A DNA stretch of 64,000 nt from Paractinoplanes maris (lineage in GTDB: Bacteria; Actinomycetota; Actinomycetes; Mycobacteriales; Micromonosporaceae), in NCBI RefSeq assembly GCF_023544465.1, contig NZ_JALPVL010000002.1:434001-498000 (forward strand), given 5' to 3'. Positions within the stretch are counted from its first letter, which is position 1; each line of letters opens with the position of its first letter. The translations under genes were made by a program, and so were the position numbers. Positions 28,207-36,209 of this stretch are shown piece after piece. Below the pieces are notes generated by a model. It saw nothing but the letters and a program-made list of their open reading frames with translations, did no database searches and was not told the DNA's origin.

Positions 28207-28649
28207 CGGCCGTCGACGAGACCGGGCTGGGCATCCGGAGCACCACCCAGCTGATCGGTGACGTCGTCAAGCAGTTCCGCGCCCAGGTGCCCGAGTGCAT
28301 CGGCGCCGGCCTGGTCGACATGTCCACCGGCATGCTGCTCGCCGCGGATACCCTGGACGAGCACCCCAACGAGGTGCTCGACCTGATCGCGGCGGCCACG
28401 TTCGACCTGTTCCAGGGGCGCAACGTGACGATGATCGAAGAGATCTTCAAGGCCCGCTACGGCGTGCTCGACGACCGGCACTACTTCCAGGAGTTCCTGG
28501 CGCAGAGCGAGTCGTACGTGCACGTGTTCCTGCGCAGCACCAACCAGGACATCGTCGCCGTCGTGGTCGCCCGCAAGACCGCCAACACGGGCATGATCCT
28601 GACGCAGGCCCGCCTCGTCATGAAGCAGCTGGACGCCGGCCTCAGCTGA
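28203..28649 (+). CDS. Roadblock-fold protein 2
   Basis: The 148-aa protein shows the same alternation as its neighbours: helix TTQLIGDVVKQFRAQV, strands IGAGLVDMS and GMLLAAD, helix NEVLDLIAAATFDLFQG, an inserted helix (VTMIEEIFKARYG), strands YVHVFLRS and IVAVVVARK, and a final helix TGMILTQARLVMKQLD. This fits a roadblock/LC7-like domain with a helical insertion. It overlaps protein 1 by four bases and protein 3 by a TGATG junction, so the three are translated together, most likely in fixed ratio. Function is not known. Confidence 0.6.
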   Translation: MTAVDETGLGIRSTTQLIGDVVKQFRAQVPECIGAGLVDMSTGMLLAADTLDEHPNEVLDLIAAATFDLFQGRNVTMIEEIFKARYGVLDDRHYFQEFLAQSESYVHVFLRSTNQDIVAVVVARKTANTGMILTQARLVMKQLDAGLS

Positions 28650-29413
28650 TGTCCGTGCCACCGCTGACGGAGGCGCTGGGCATCCCCGGCGCCCACGCGG
28701 TGTCCCTGCTCGACCCGGACGGCTCCAAAGTGCTGTGGTGGGCGGGTGAGACCGCGCCGACCGAGCAGGAAGCAGCCGCCACCGTCACGCTCGCCGCGGC
28801 GTCGGCCGGTCTGGTGCTGCTCGGTGGGAACGGGGCCGACGAGCTCAGCGACATCCTCCTCACCAGTGCGGACGCCTTCCACGTCGTGCGCCTGGTGGGC
28901 GAAGAGGCGCCGCTCGTCGCCCACCTGACCCTGCGCCGGGCCGGCGCCAACCTGGCGATGGCCCGGCGGGAGTTCGGTTCGATCATCACGTCGTACGCCC
29001 GTCAGGTCGTCCGGCCCCAACCGTCGTCTACTTTCGACCCGACAGCCCGGGAGGTGGGCAACGGCACCGTCGACCTCAGCGCCTCGGTCACGCCCCCACC
29101 GGGTTTCCGGTCGGCGGGCTTCTCGCCGGGCTTCGCTCCCGCGGGTGCCGAACCGCTCGGCTCCGGCCCGGCGCACGGCTTCGGCCCGGCGGACGCCGAT
29201 CGTCTCGGCTTCGGCGCGGCGGACACCGAATCGCTGGGCCTCGGCCCGGCGGAACCCGGTCCGGCCGGCTCGCCCGCCGGCCTGCCGCGGCGCAACCGTC
29301 TCGACCCGCCCGAGCCGGAAGAGGGCTCCGACCTGCTCAGCCTGCTGGGCCGGCCGTATGTGACCGACGACCACGTCCTCGACCGCGTCCTGGTCGGCCT
29401 CCGCCAACTCTGA
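28649..29413 (+). CDS. Roadblock-fold protein 3 with Gly/Pro-rich repeat linker
   Basis: Residues 1-120 follow the roadblock pattern (GAHAVSLLDPDG, KVLWWAG, a helix, FHVVRLVG, LVAHLTLRR, NLAMARREFGSIITSY). A flexible linker of about 100 residues follows, with degenerate repeats of the type PLGSGPAHGFGPADADRLGF. The last 30 residues form a separate acidic-to-helical tail (EEGSDLLSLLGRP and VLDRVLVGLRQL) that could dock on a partner. The start ATG is shared with the stop of protein 2 (TGATG). The architecture of domain, linker and C-terminal peptide suggests a tethering role; that is inference. Confidence 0.55.
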   Translation: MSVPPLTEALGIPGAHAVSLLDPDGSKVLWWAGETAPTEQEAAATVTLAAASAGLVLLGGNGADELSDILLTSADAFHVVRLVGEEAPLVAHLTLRRAGANLAMARREFGSIITSYARQVVRPQPSSTFDPTAREVGNGTVDLSASVTPPPGFRSAGFSPGFAPAGAEPLGSGPAHGFGPADADRLGFGAADTESLGLGPAEPGPAGSPAGLPRRNRLDPPEPEEGSDLLSLLGRPYVTDDHVLDRVLVGLRQL

Positions 29414-29452
29414 CCCCCTTGTGTGCCCGGCCTCCCACCCCCTGGAGAAAGC

Positions 29453-29863
29453 GTGCAACCCTCCGACCCCTATCAGGCTGTTCGAGCTGAGCTGGCCGCG
29501 CTGCGGCATCAGGTGACCGGGGTGCGCGGCTGCGTCGTCGCCGGCGTCGACGGCCTGCTGATCCTGCACGACACCGTGGCCGGCCCCGAGCCGCACGACA
29601 TCGCGGCGCTGGCCGCGGGTGCCCACGGCATCAGCCGCACCTGCGGAGCGGCCCTGCAGCAGGGCGGCTTCCAAGAGGTGACGATCCGCAACCAGGGTGG
29701 CTACCTCGCGGTGTACGCGGTCGGCGATCTGGCGCTGCTCGCGGTGATCGGCGACAGCGGCCTCAACATCGCCCGCTTGCACTTGGAGGCGCGCCCGGTG
29801 ACCGCCCGGCTGGCCGGCCTTCTGCGCATCCAGACCGTGGAGTCCTCCGGCTACTTCGGCTGA
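29453..29863 (+). CDS. Roadblock/LC7 domain protein 4
   Basis: The 136-aa product starts at GTG 29453 (GGAGAAA upstream) and is the most typical roadblock/LC7 protein of the four: helix YQAVRAELAALRHQ, strands GCVVAGVDGLLILHD, helix DIAALAAGAHGISRTCGAAL, strands EVTIRNQGGYLAVYAVG and LALLAVIGD, then helix NIARLHLEARPVTARLAGLL. In actinobacterial conservons one such protein sits with a sensor kinase, a DUF742 protein and a GTPase. None of those partners is encoded here. A strong terminator follows. Confidence 0.82.
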   Translation: MQPSDPYQAVRAELAALRHQVTGVRGCVVAGVDGLLILHDTVAGPEPHDIAALAAGAHGISRTCGAALQQGGFQEVTIRNQGGYLAVYAVGDLALLAVIGDSGLNIARLHLEARPVTARLAGLLRIQTVESSGYFG

Positions 29864-29884
29864 GACCCCGCACCACTCGTATTC

Positions 29885-29911
29885 GACCGGGCCGCTCGCT
29901 GGGGCCCGGTC
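29885..29911 (+). terminator. Intrinsic terminator after the roadblock operon
   Basis: GACCGGGCC pairs perfectly with GGCCCGGTC over a 9-base loop and is followed by TTATTCGTT. A TTGTCCACA (DnaA-box-like) follows at 29919-29927. It separates the operon from the convergent repressor gene. Confidence 0.85.
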
Positions 29912-29932
29912 TTATTCGTTGTCCACAGCGGG

Positions 29933-30967
29933 TCAGAGGGCGCGGGCGCGCTTCACGGTGGAGGCGCGCGCGACCAGCTCGGGCGTGAACTGCAGCTGGC
30001 GGTGGCGGTGGTCCGGGTTGGTGGCCTCGTCGAGGACCAGCTGGGCGGCGGCCCGGCCCAGCTCCTGACGGGGCTGGCGCACCGAGGTCAGCGGCACCGC
30101 GGCGGCCGCCGCGAACTCGATGTCGTCGAAACCGACGATGGCCAGGTCCTCGGGGACGCGCAGGCCGGCCCCGATGATTTGTTGCAGCAGGCCCAGGGCC
30201 AGCAGGTCGTTGGCGCAGAAGGCGGCGGTCGGGCGCCGCCGCGCGGGCAGGCCAGCCAGGCGCTCGCCGGCCGAGCGACCCTCGGCCACCGACAGCGTCT
30301 CGGTCGGCAGATAGATCAGGTCGTCCGGGTCGCGGCCGAGCGACTCCCAGATCTCGCGGGCCCCGACCAGGCGCTCGTGCACCTGGCCGAGCGACTCGGG
30401 ACCGCCGATGAACGCAACCCGGGTGTGCCCCTGCTCGGCGAGGTGCTCGACGGCGATGCGGCCGCCCAGCACGTCGTCCACGGCCACCGAGCAACAGCTG
30501 TCGGCGTTGCGGATGCGGTCGACGATCACCATCGGGACACCGCGGCGGATCAGCTCGTCGAGGTGGGGGGCGGCCGGGTCGACCGGGGTGATCAGGATGC
30601 CCTGGACGCGTTGCTGCAACAGGCGGTCGAGGTGCACCTCTTCGCGGGCCAGGCGGCTGTTGCTGTTGCAGATGAACAGCGACAGGTCGGCGTCCTCGGC
30701 GGCCAGCTCGATGCCCTGCGCCACGTCGTGGAAGAACGGGTTGGTGCCGTCGAGCATCACGTAGGCCAGGGTGCGGCTCGTGCCGGCGCGCAGCTGGCGG
30801 GCCGACTCGTTGCGCACGAAGCCGAGCTCGGACATGGCCCGCTCGACCCGCTCGCGGGTGCGGGCACTGACCACTTCGGGCCGGTTCATCACGTTGGAGA
30901 CGGTGCCCAGCGAGACGCCTGCGGCGGCCGCGACGTCCTTGACGGACGGCGTCCTGCCGTTCAGCAC
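29933..30967 (-). CDS. rhaR: LacI-family repressor of the rhamnose locus
   Basis: The 344-aa regulator has the LacI helix-turn-helix (SVKDVAAAAGVSLGTVSNVM) and a sugar-binding domain (MLDGTNPFFHDVAQGIELAA, VGFDDIEFAAAAAVPLTSV). The GTG at 30967 is chosen because GAGGAGG precedes it and because the upstream ATG at 31009 would overlap the -10 box (TAGGAT, 31013-31008) of its own promoter. A TTGAAACGTTGAA site at 30990-31002 suggests autoregulation. The same motif marks both rhamnose arms. The effector is probably L-rhamnose or rhamnulose; this is inference from position. Confidence 0.88.
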   Translation of the reverse strand: MLNGRTPSVKDVAAAAGVSLGTVSNVMNRPEVVSARTRERVERAMSELGFVRNESARQLRAGTSRTLAYVMLDGTNPFFHDVAQGIELAAEDADLSLFICNSNSRLAREEVHLDRLLQQRVQGILITPVDPAAPHLDELIRRGVPMVIVDRIRNADSCCSVAVDDVLGGRIAVEHLAEQGHTRVAFIGGPESLGQVHERLVGAREIWESLGRDPDDLIYLPTETLSVAEGRSAGERLAGLPARRRPTAAFCANDLLALGLLQQIIGAGLRVPEDLAIVGFDDIEFAAAAAVPLTSVRQPRQELGRAAAQLVLDEATNPDHRHRQLQFTPELVARASTVKRARAL

Positions 30968-30989
30968 AGCAGCCTCCTCGAAGCGGTCG

Positions 30990-31002
30990 TTGAAACGTTG
31001 AA
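30990..31002. promoter_or_regulatory. Operator in front of rhaR (TTGAAACGTTGAA)
   Basis: The site matches TGAAACGTTTCA in its left part and centre and falls at the expected transcription start of the repressor gene, directly after the TAGGAT -10 box. It points to autoregulation. A further AACGTTTCG half-match is at 31049-31058. Confidence 0.65.
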
Positions 31003-31078
31003 GCCGCATCCTACGGCACTCGACAGCCAAGCAACGGCAGTGTTTCCACAACGTTTCGGAGCAACGTCCAAGCAACGC

Positions 31079-31108
31079 TTGACAGGTGTGATCGGGGCCA
31101 CCTACGTT
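31079..31108 (+). promoter_or_regulatory. Promoter of the rhamnose ABC operon
   Basis: TTGACA (31079-31084) and TACGTT (31103-31108) are separated by 18 bases. Transcription would start near 31115, just before the operator at 31123. Confidence 0.75.
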
Positions 31109-31122
31109 GCTCGTACCTGAAC

Positions 31123-31134
31123 TGAAACATTTCA
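31123..31134. promoter_or_regulatory. RhaR-type operator TGAAACATTTCA
   Basis: This 12-bp palindrome differs from the rhaEW operator only in the centre. It lies directly downstream of the -10 element of the importer operon and 23 bases before its GTG, so a bound repressor would stop transcription. Confidence 0.8.
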
Positions 31135-31157
31135 AACTTACCCGACGGAGGTGGCCC

Positions 31158-32693
31158 GTGGCGGAGGCAAACGCCCGGCCCGAGGACCAGCCGCCCAGGC
31201 TAGAGGTCCACGACGTCTCGAAGTCGTTCGGCGCGGTCGCCGCCGTGCAGGGGGTCAGCTTCCCGCTCTTCGGCGGTGAGGCGCACGCGCTCGTCGGCGA
31301 GAACGGGGCGGGCAAGTCCACCATCGTCAAGATGCTGGCCGGTGTGCACCGTCCGGACACCGGCACACTGCGGGTCGACGGCGTCGACGTGGATTTCGCC
31401 GGACCGGCCGACGCCAAGGCGGCCGGCATCGCGGTCATCTATCAGGAGCCGACGCTCTTCCCCGATCTGTCGGTGGCCGAGAACATCGCGATCGGCAACC
31501 AGCCGCTGACCAAGCTGCGCCAGATCGACCGTAAGCAGATGTCCGCGAACGCCGAGCGGCTCTTCCGGCGGCTCGGCGTCCCGCTCGACCCGGACCGGCC
31601 GGCGAGGGGCCTGTCGATCGCCGATCAGCAACTGGTCGAGATCGCCAAGGCGCTGTCGTCCGAGGCCCGGGTGCTGATCATGGATGAGCCGACGGCGGCG
31701 TTGTCCGCGGTCGAGGTGGAGCGTTTGTTCGCGGTGGTGCGGTCGCTGCGCGACGAGGGCGCCGCGATCATGTTCATCTCGCACCGGTTCGAAGAGATCA
31801 CCGCCCTGTGCGAGCGGGTGACGATCATGCGGGACGGCAAGCATGTGGCCACCGAGCTGGTCGCCGGCCTGAGCGTCGACGACATGATCCGGCGGATGGT
31901 CGGGCGCGACCTGAGCGCGCTCTTCCCCAAGCAGGACGTCGAGCCGGGCGAGGTGGTGCTCGAGGTCGAGGGCCTGTCCCGGGCGGGCGTCTTCAAGGAC
32001 ATCTCCTTCTCCGTCCGATCCGGTGAGATCGTCGCGCTGGCGGGACTGGTCGGCGCCGGTCGGTCCGAGGTCATGCAGGCGGTGTTCGGCGTCGACCCGT
32101 ACGACTCGGGCACGGTCAGGGTGCAGGGCCGGCGCCTCCGGAAAGGCTCACCGCGGGCGGCGATGGCGGCCGGCATGGCGCTCGTCCCCGAGGACCGTCG
32201 TCAGCAGGGACTGGTGATGGAGCTGTCCATCGAGCGCAATGTGACGCTGCCCCGGGCCCGGAAGTTGTCGCGGCTGGGTCTGCTCTTCGGCGGTGCCGAG
32301 CGCGACCACGCGGCCACCTGGACCGGGAAGTTGCAGACCAAGCTGGGCCGGCTCAGCGACGCGGTCGGCACGCTCTCCGGTGGCAACCAGCAGAAGGTCG
32401 TGCTGGCCAAGTGGCTCTCCACCGGCCCGAGCCTGCTGATCGTCGACGAGCCCACCCGCGGTATCGACGTCGGCACCAAGGCCGAGGTGCACCGGCTGAT
32501 GTCGTCGCTGGCCGCCGACGGTCTCGCCGTCGTCATGGTCTCGTCCGAGCTGCCCGAGGTGCTGGGCATGGCCGACCGCATCGTGGTGCTGCGCGAGGGC
32601 CGGGTCGCCGCCCAGCTCACCCGGGCCGAGGCCACCGAGGAGTCCGTCATGTACGCGGCCATGGGCCAGCACGCCATGGGAGACGCAGCATGA
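31158..32693 (+). CDS. rhaT: Rhamnose ABC importer, tandem ATPase
   Basis: The 511-aa protein has two ATPase domains in series, as in RbsA/MglA-type sugar importers. The first has GENGAGKST, SIADQQLVEIAKAL and LIMDEPTAAL; the second has a degenerate Walker A (GLVGAGRSE), LSGGNQQKVVLAKWL and LIVDEPTRGID. The start at GTG 31158 is behind CGGAGGTGG. It is the first gene of the plus arm and is coupled by ATGA to the first permease. Specificity for rhamnose comes from the binding protein and the gene context. Confidence 0.92.
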   Translation: MAEANARPEDQPPRLEVHDVSKSFGAVAAVQGVSFPLFGGEAHALVGENGAGKSTIVKMLAGVHRPDTGTLRVDGVDVDFAGPADAKAAGIAVIYQEPTLFPDLSVAENIAIGNQPLTKLRQIDRKQMSANAERLFRRLGVPLDPDRPARGLSIADQQLVEIAKALSSEARVLIMDEPTAALSAVEVERLFAVVRSLRDEGAAIMFISHRFEEITALCERVTIMRDGKHVATELVAGLSVDDMIRRMVGRDLSALFPKQDVEPGEVVLEVEGLSRAGVFKDISFSVRSGEIVALAGLVGAGRSEVMQAVFGVDPYDSGTVRVQGRRLRKGSPRAAMAAGMALVPEDRRQQGLVMELSIERNVTLPRARKLSRLGLLFGGAERDHAATWTGKLQTKLGRLSDAVGTLSGGNQQKVVLAKWLSTGPSLLIVDEPTRGIDVGTKAEVHRLMSSLAADGLAVVMVSSELPEVLGMADRIVVLREGRVAAQLTRAEATEESVMYAAMGQHAMGDAA

Positions 32694-33733
32694 CTGTCAC
32701 GTCCGATCGGTCGGCCCCGACCGACGCGCCACTCGGCGCCCCGGCACCCAAGCGCTTCGGCGGCCTGCTGAAAACCCGCGAGCTGGGCATCGTGCTCGCG
32801 CTGGCCCTGCTGGTGGCGTACACCGCGATCGACAACCCCCGGTTCCTCTCCGGGCAGAGCATCCGCGACAACCTGCTCAACACGGCGATCCTGGCCGTCA
32901 TGGCGACCGGCCAGGCCGTCGTGGTGATCACCCGGAACATCGACCTCAGCGTCGGCTCGGTCCTCGGCATCAGCGCCTTCGCGGTGGCCACGCTGATGAG
33001 CAACAACCAGGACCTGCCGATGATCGTCGCGCTGCTGGCCGGCCTGGCCGTCGGCGCGGTCGCCGGGCTGGTCAACGGCGTGCTGGTGCGTTACGGCAAG
33101 GTGCCCGCGCTGGTGGTCACGCTGGGCACGCTCTACATCTACCGCGGCATCACCTATTCGTGGGCCGGCGGCTCGCAGGTCAACGCGGACGAACTGCCCC
33201 GGCACTTCCTGACCTTCGCCAACGACAGCATCCTGGGCATTCCCTGGCTGGTGCTGATCGCCCTGGTCGTGGTGGCCGCCGGATCGGTGATGATGCGCAA
33301 CTACCGGGTCGGCCGGGAGCTGTACGCGATGGGCTCCAGCCCCGCCGCGGCCGAGCTGGCCGGCATCAAGGTCGCCCGCAACCTGCTCGGCGCTTTCGTC
33401 CTGAGTGGAGCGCTGGCCGGGCTGGCCGGTGTGCTCTATGCGGCCCGGTTCGGCACGGTCGACGCCGCGGCCGGCACCGGCCTGGAGCTGAACGTGGTGG
33501 CGGCGGTCGTGGTCGGCGGGGTGGCGGTCTTCGGCGGCAGCGGCTCGGTGTGGGGTGCCGCCCTCGGCGCTCTGCTGCTCACGGTGATCGGCAGCGCCCT
33601 CGCGGTGCTCGACATCAACCAGTTCTGGCAGCAGGCCATCGTGGGTGCGCTGATCATCCTGGCCATCTGCGCCGACCGCCTGGTCGCCGTGCGGATCGCC
33701 CGCTCGCTGCGAAAGAGGGACGCGCATGTCTGA
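32690..33733 (+). CDS. rhaP: Rhamnose ABC importer permease 1
   Basis: The 347-aa permease has about nine to ten membrane segments and the BPD_transp_2 signature region (VVVITRNIDLSVGSVLGISA, LVNGVLVRYGKVPALVVTLG). It forms the membrane channel with the second permease. The start ATG overlaps the ATPase stop, and its end overlaps the next gene by eight bases. Confidence 0.9.
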   Translation: MTVTSDRSAPTDAPLGAPAPKRFGGLLKTRELGIVLALALLVAYTAIDNPRFLSGQSIRDNLLNTAILAVMATGQAVVVITRNIDLSVGSVLGISAFAVATLMSNNQDLPMIVALLAGLAVGAVAGLVNGVLVRYGKVPALVVTLGTLYIYRGITYSWAGGSQVNADELPRHFLTFANDSILGIPWLVLIALVVVAAGSVMMRNYRVGRELYAMGSSPAAAELAGIKVARNLLGAFVLSGALAGLAGVLYAARFGTVDAAAGTGLELNVVAAVVVGGVAVFGGSGSVWGAALGALLLTVIGSALAVLDINQFWQQAIVGALIILAICADRLVAVRIARSLRKRDAHV

Positions 33734-34757
33734 CATCGACCTCGGCAAGCGGCCCTCGGCGAACCGGAGCGGCGCGCTGAAAAGCAGGCTGACCAGCTGG
33801 GACAGCATCATCCTGGTGCTCACCGGGCTGGTCCTGGTGATCGCCTCGATCTCGGTGGACAACTTCGGCACGAGCCGGAACTTCACCTTCATGGTGCTCG
33901 ACCTGCTGCCGATCATCCTGATCGCGCTGCCGATGACGATGATCATCGTGACCGGCGAGATCGACCTGTCGGTGGCCAGCACCCTCGGCCTGACCAGCTC
34001 GATGATGGGCTGGCTGTGGAACCAGGGCCTGTCGATCGAGACGATCATCCCGATCTGTGTGCTGATCGGGGCGATCTGCGGTGTGGTCAACGGATTCCTG
34101 ATCACCGGGCTGGGCCTGCCCTCGCTGGCCGTCACGATCGGCACGCTGGCGCTCTACCGCGGTCTCGCGTTCGTCGTGCTCGGCGACGGCGCGGTGGCCG
34201 ACTTCCCGTGGAACTACACGGGCTGGGTCACCGGCACGATCGGGGGCGGGGCCGTGCCCAACGTGCTGATCCTGATCGTCGCGCTCGCGCTGATCTTCGG
34301 GATCGTGCAGCACGCCACCCCGTTCGGGCGCTCGCTCTACGCGATCGGGGCCAACGCCCAGGCCGCGCATTTCTCCGGCATCCGGGTGGCCCGGACCAAA
34401 TTCTGGCTGTACGTGGTGAGTGGCGCCGTGGCCGGCCTGGTCGGTGTGCTGTGGACACTGCGCTACTCCAGCGCCCGGGCCGACAACGGCGCCGGCCTCG
34501 AACTCGCCGTGGTCGCCGCCGTCCTGCTGGGCGGGGTCTCGATCTTCGGCGGCAAGGGCAGCCTGCCCGGCGTGCTGGCCGGTGTCGTGCTGCTGACCGC
34601 ACTGCAGAACGCGTTGCGCCTGGAGGACGTCTCCGGGCAGGCGCTGAACATCGTCACGGGCTCGCTGCTCGTGCTCTCCGTGCTGCTTCCCAACGTCACT
34701 ACCGCCGTACGCGGGAATTGGCACCGCCGCAAGCTGCGGCAAGCCTCCGCGCGATAA
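33726..34757 (+). CDS. rhaQ: Rhamnose ABC importer permease 2
   Basis: The 343-aa permease is a paralogue of permease 1, with MIIVTGEIDLSVASTLGLTS and VVNGFLITGLGLPSLAVTIG in the corresponding places. Two different permeases with one tandem ATPase is the composition of the RhaSTPQ rhamnose importer described in Rhizobium, which supports the assignment. The binding protein gene follows 25 bases later. Confidence 0.9.
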   Translation: MSDIDLGKRPSANRSGALKSRLTSWDSIILVLTGLVLVIASISVDNFGTSRNFTFMVLDLLPIILIALPMTMIIVTGEIDLSVASTLGLTSSMMGWLWNQGLSIETIIPICVLIGAICGVVNGFLITGLGLPSLAVTIGTLALYRGLAFVVLGDGAVADFPWNYTGWVTGTIGGGAVPNVLILIVALALIFGIVQHATPFGRSLYAIGANAQAAHFSGIRVARTKFWLYVVSGAVAGLVGVLWTLRYSSARADNGAGLELAVVAAVLLGGVSIFGGKGSLPGVLAGVVLLTALQNALRLEDVSGQALNIVTGSLLVLSVLLPNVTTAVRGNWHRRKLRQASAR

Positions 34758-34782
34758 CGCCTGAAAGAGATTGGAGTACGCC

Positions 34783-35859
34783 GTGCTTCGCTCCCCCCGC
34801 ACACTACTTTCCGTCACCTCGGCCGCACTTCTTGTCGCCGGCCTCACCGCCTGCGGCGGAACCACCAAGGACAGCGCGTCCAACACCGGTGGCGACAGCA
34901 ACCAGGCGTCGGCGGCGGCCGACCCGAACGCGGCGATCAAGGAGGGCCTGAAGATCGCCTTCCTGCCGAAGCAGCTGAACAACCCGTACACGGACGTCGA
35001 AGTCGGTGGCGGCAAGGTCGCCGTCGAGGAGCTCAAGGGCGAGTACAAGCTGGTCGGCCCGAACGACGCGTCCGCCTCGTCCCAGGTGTCGTACATCAAC
35101 ACGCTGATCCAGCAGCAGCAGGATGTCATCGTGGTCGCGGCCAACGACCCGAACGCGGTCTGCCCGTCGCTCAACCAGGCCCGGGCCGCGAAGATCAAGG
35201 TCATCACCTTCGACTCGGACGCCAGCAAGGACTGCCGCGACGCGTTCATCAACCAGGCCACCACCCAGGGCATCGGTGAGTCGCTGGCCAAGATGGCGCT
35301 CGAGCAGGCCGGTGGCGAGGGCGAGATCGCGGTGCTCTCGGCCACCCCCAACGCCACGAACCAGAACTCCTGGATCGAGGTTATGAAGACCGAGCTCAAG
35401 AAGCCCGAGTACGCGAAGCTCAAGCTGGTCAAGGTGGCCTACGGCAACGACGACGACCAGAAGTCGTTCCAGGAGGCTCAGGGCCTGCTGCAGTCGTACC
35501 CGAACCTGAAGGCGATCGTCGCGCCGACCACCGTCGGCATCGCCGCGGCCGCGCGCTACATCAGCTCGTCCAGCTACAAGGGCAAGGTCGCGGTGACCGG
35601 TCTCGGCCTGCCCAACCAGATGCGCGAGTACGTCAAGGACGACACCGTGAAGAAGTTCGCGCTGTGGAACCCGGCCGACATCGGCTACCTGGCGGCGTTC
35701 GCGGGCGCGGCCATGGCCTCCGGCAAGGTCACCGGCGCCGAGGGCGAGAAGTTCACGGCCGGCAAGCTCGGCGAGTACACGATCGGTGCCGACGGCGAGA
35801 TCGTGCTCGGCCCGCCGACCGAGTTCACCAAGGAAAACATCGACAAGTTCAACTTCTGA
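34783..35859 (+). CDS. rhaS: Rhamnose-binding lipoprotein
   Basis: The 358-aa protein starts best at GTG 34783 (TTGGAGTACGCC upstream); a TTG 12 bases earlier is less likely. It has a lipoprotein signal (LLVAGLTACGG) and would be anchored by its cysteine to the outer face of the membrane. The mature part is a periplasmic-binding-type domain (KIAFLPKQLNNPYTDVEVGG, INTLIQQQQDVIVVAANDP, VAVTGLGLPNQMREYV), the RhaS type. The gene lies between the permease and mutarotase genes. Confidence 0.92.
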   Translation: MLRSPRTLLSVTSAALLVAGLTACGGTTKDSASNTGGDSNQASAAADPNAAIKEGLKIAFLPKQLNNPYTDVEVGGGKVAVEELKGEYKLVGPNDASASSQVSYINTLIQQQQDVIVVAANDPNAVCPSLNQARAAKIKVITFDSDASKDCRDAFINQATTQGIGESLAKMALEQAGGEGEIAVLSATPNATNQNSWIEVMKTELKKPEYAKLKLVKVAYGNDDDQKSFQEAQGLLQSYPNLKAIVAPTTVGIAAAARYISSSSYKGKVAVTGLGLPNQMREYVKDDTVKKFALWNPADIGYLAAFAGAAMASGKVTGAEGEKFTAGKLGEYTIGADGEIVLGPPTEFTKENIDKFNF

Positions 35860-35873
35860 TTGATTTGATCGAC

Positions 35874-36209
35874 ATGCCCCGCTACTGCTTCCAGCTCCAG
35901 GTCCGCCCCGAGCGGATGGCCGAGTACGTGGAGCGGCACCAGTCCGTGTGGCCCGAGATGCAGGACGCGCTTCGGGCCACCGGCTGGCGCAACTACTCCC
36001 TCTTCCTCCGCGGCGACGGGCTGCTGATCGGCTACGTCGAGGCGGACGATCTCGAGGCGTCCCAGGCGGCAATGGCGGCGCTGGACGTCAACACCAGGTG
36101 GCAAGCGGAAATGGCGGAGTTCTTCGCCCGCGGCGGACCCAACGACGAAGGGTTCCCGCTGCTGACCGAGGTGTTCCACCTTTCCGAGAGTTCTCAGGAG
36201 ACCCCATGA
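35874..36209 (+). CDS. rhaM: L-rhamnose mutarotase
   Basis: RhaM interconverts the alpha and beta anomers of L-rhamnose before isomerisation. The 111-aa product shows the family features: RYCFQLQVRPERMAEYVERH with the catalytic His, VWPEMQDALRATGWRNYSLF, and MAEFFARGGPN. The start at ATG 35874 gives the usual length; it lacks a strong ribosome site but is 15 bases after the rhaS stop. The stop overlaps the isomerase ATG (ATGA). Confidence 0.93.
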   Translation: MPRYCFQLQVRPERMAEYVERHQSVWPEMQDALRATGWRNYSLFLRGDGLLIGYVEADDLEASQAAMAALDVNTRWQAEMAEFFARGGPNDEGFPLLTEVFHLSESSQETP

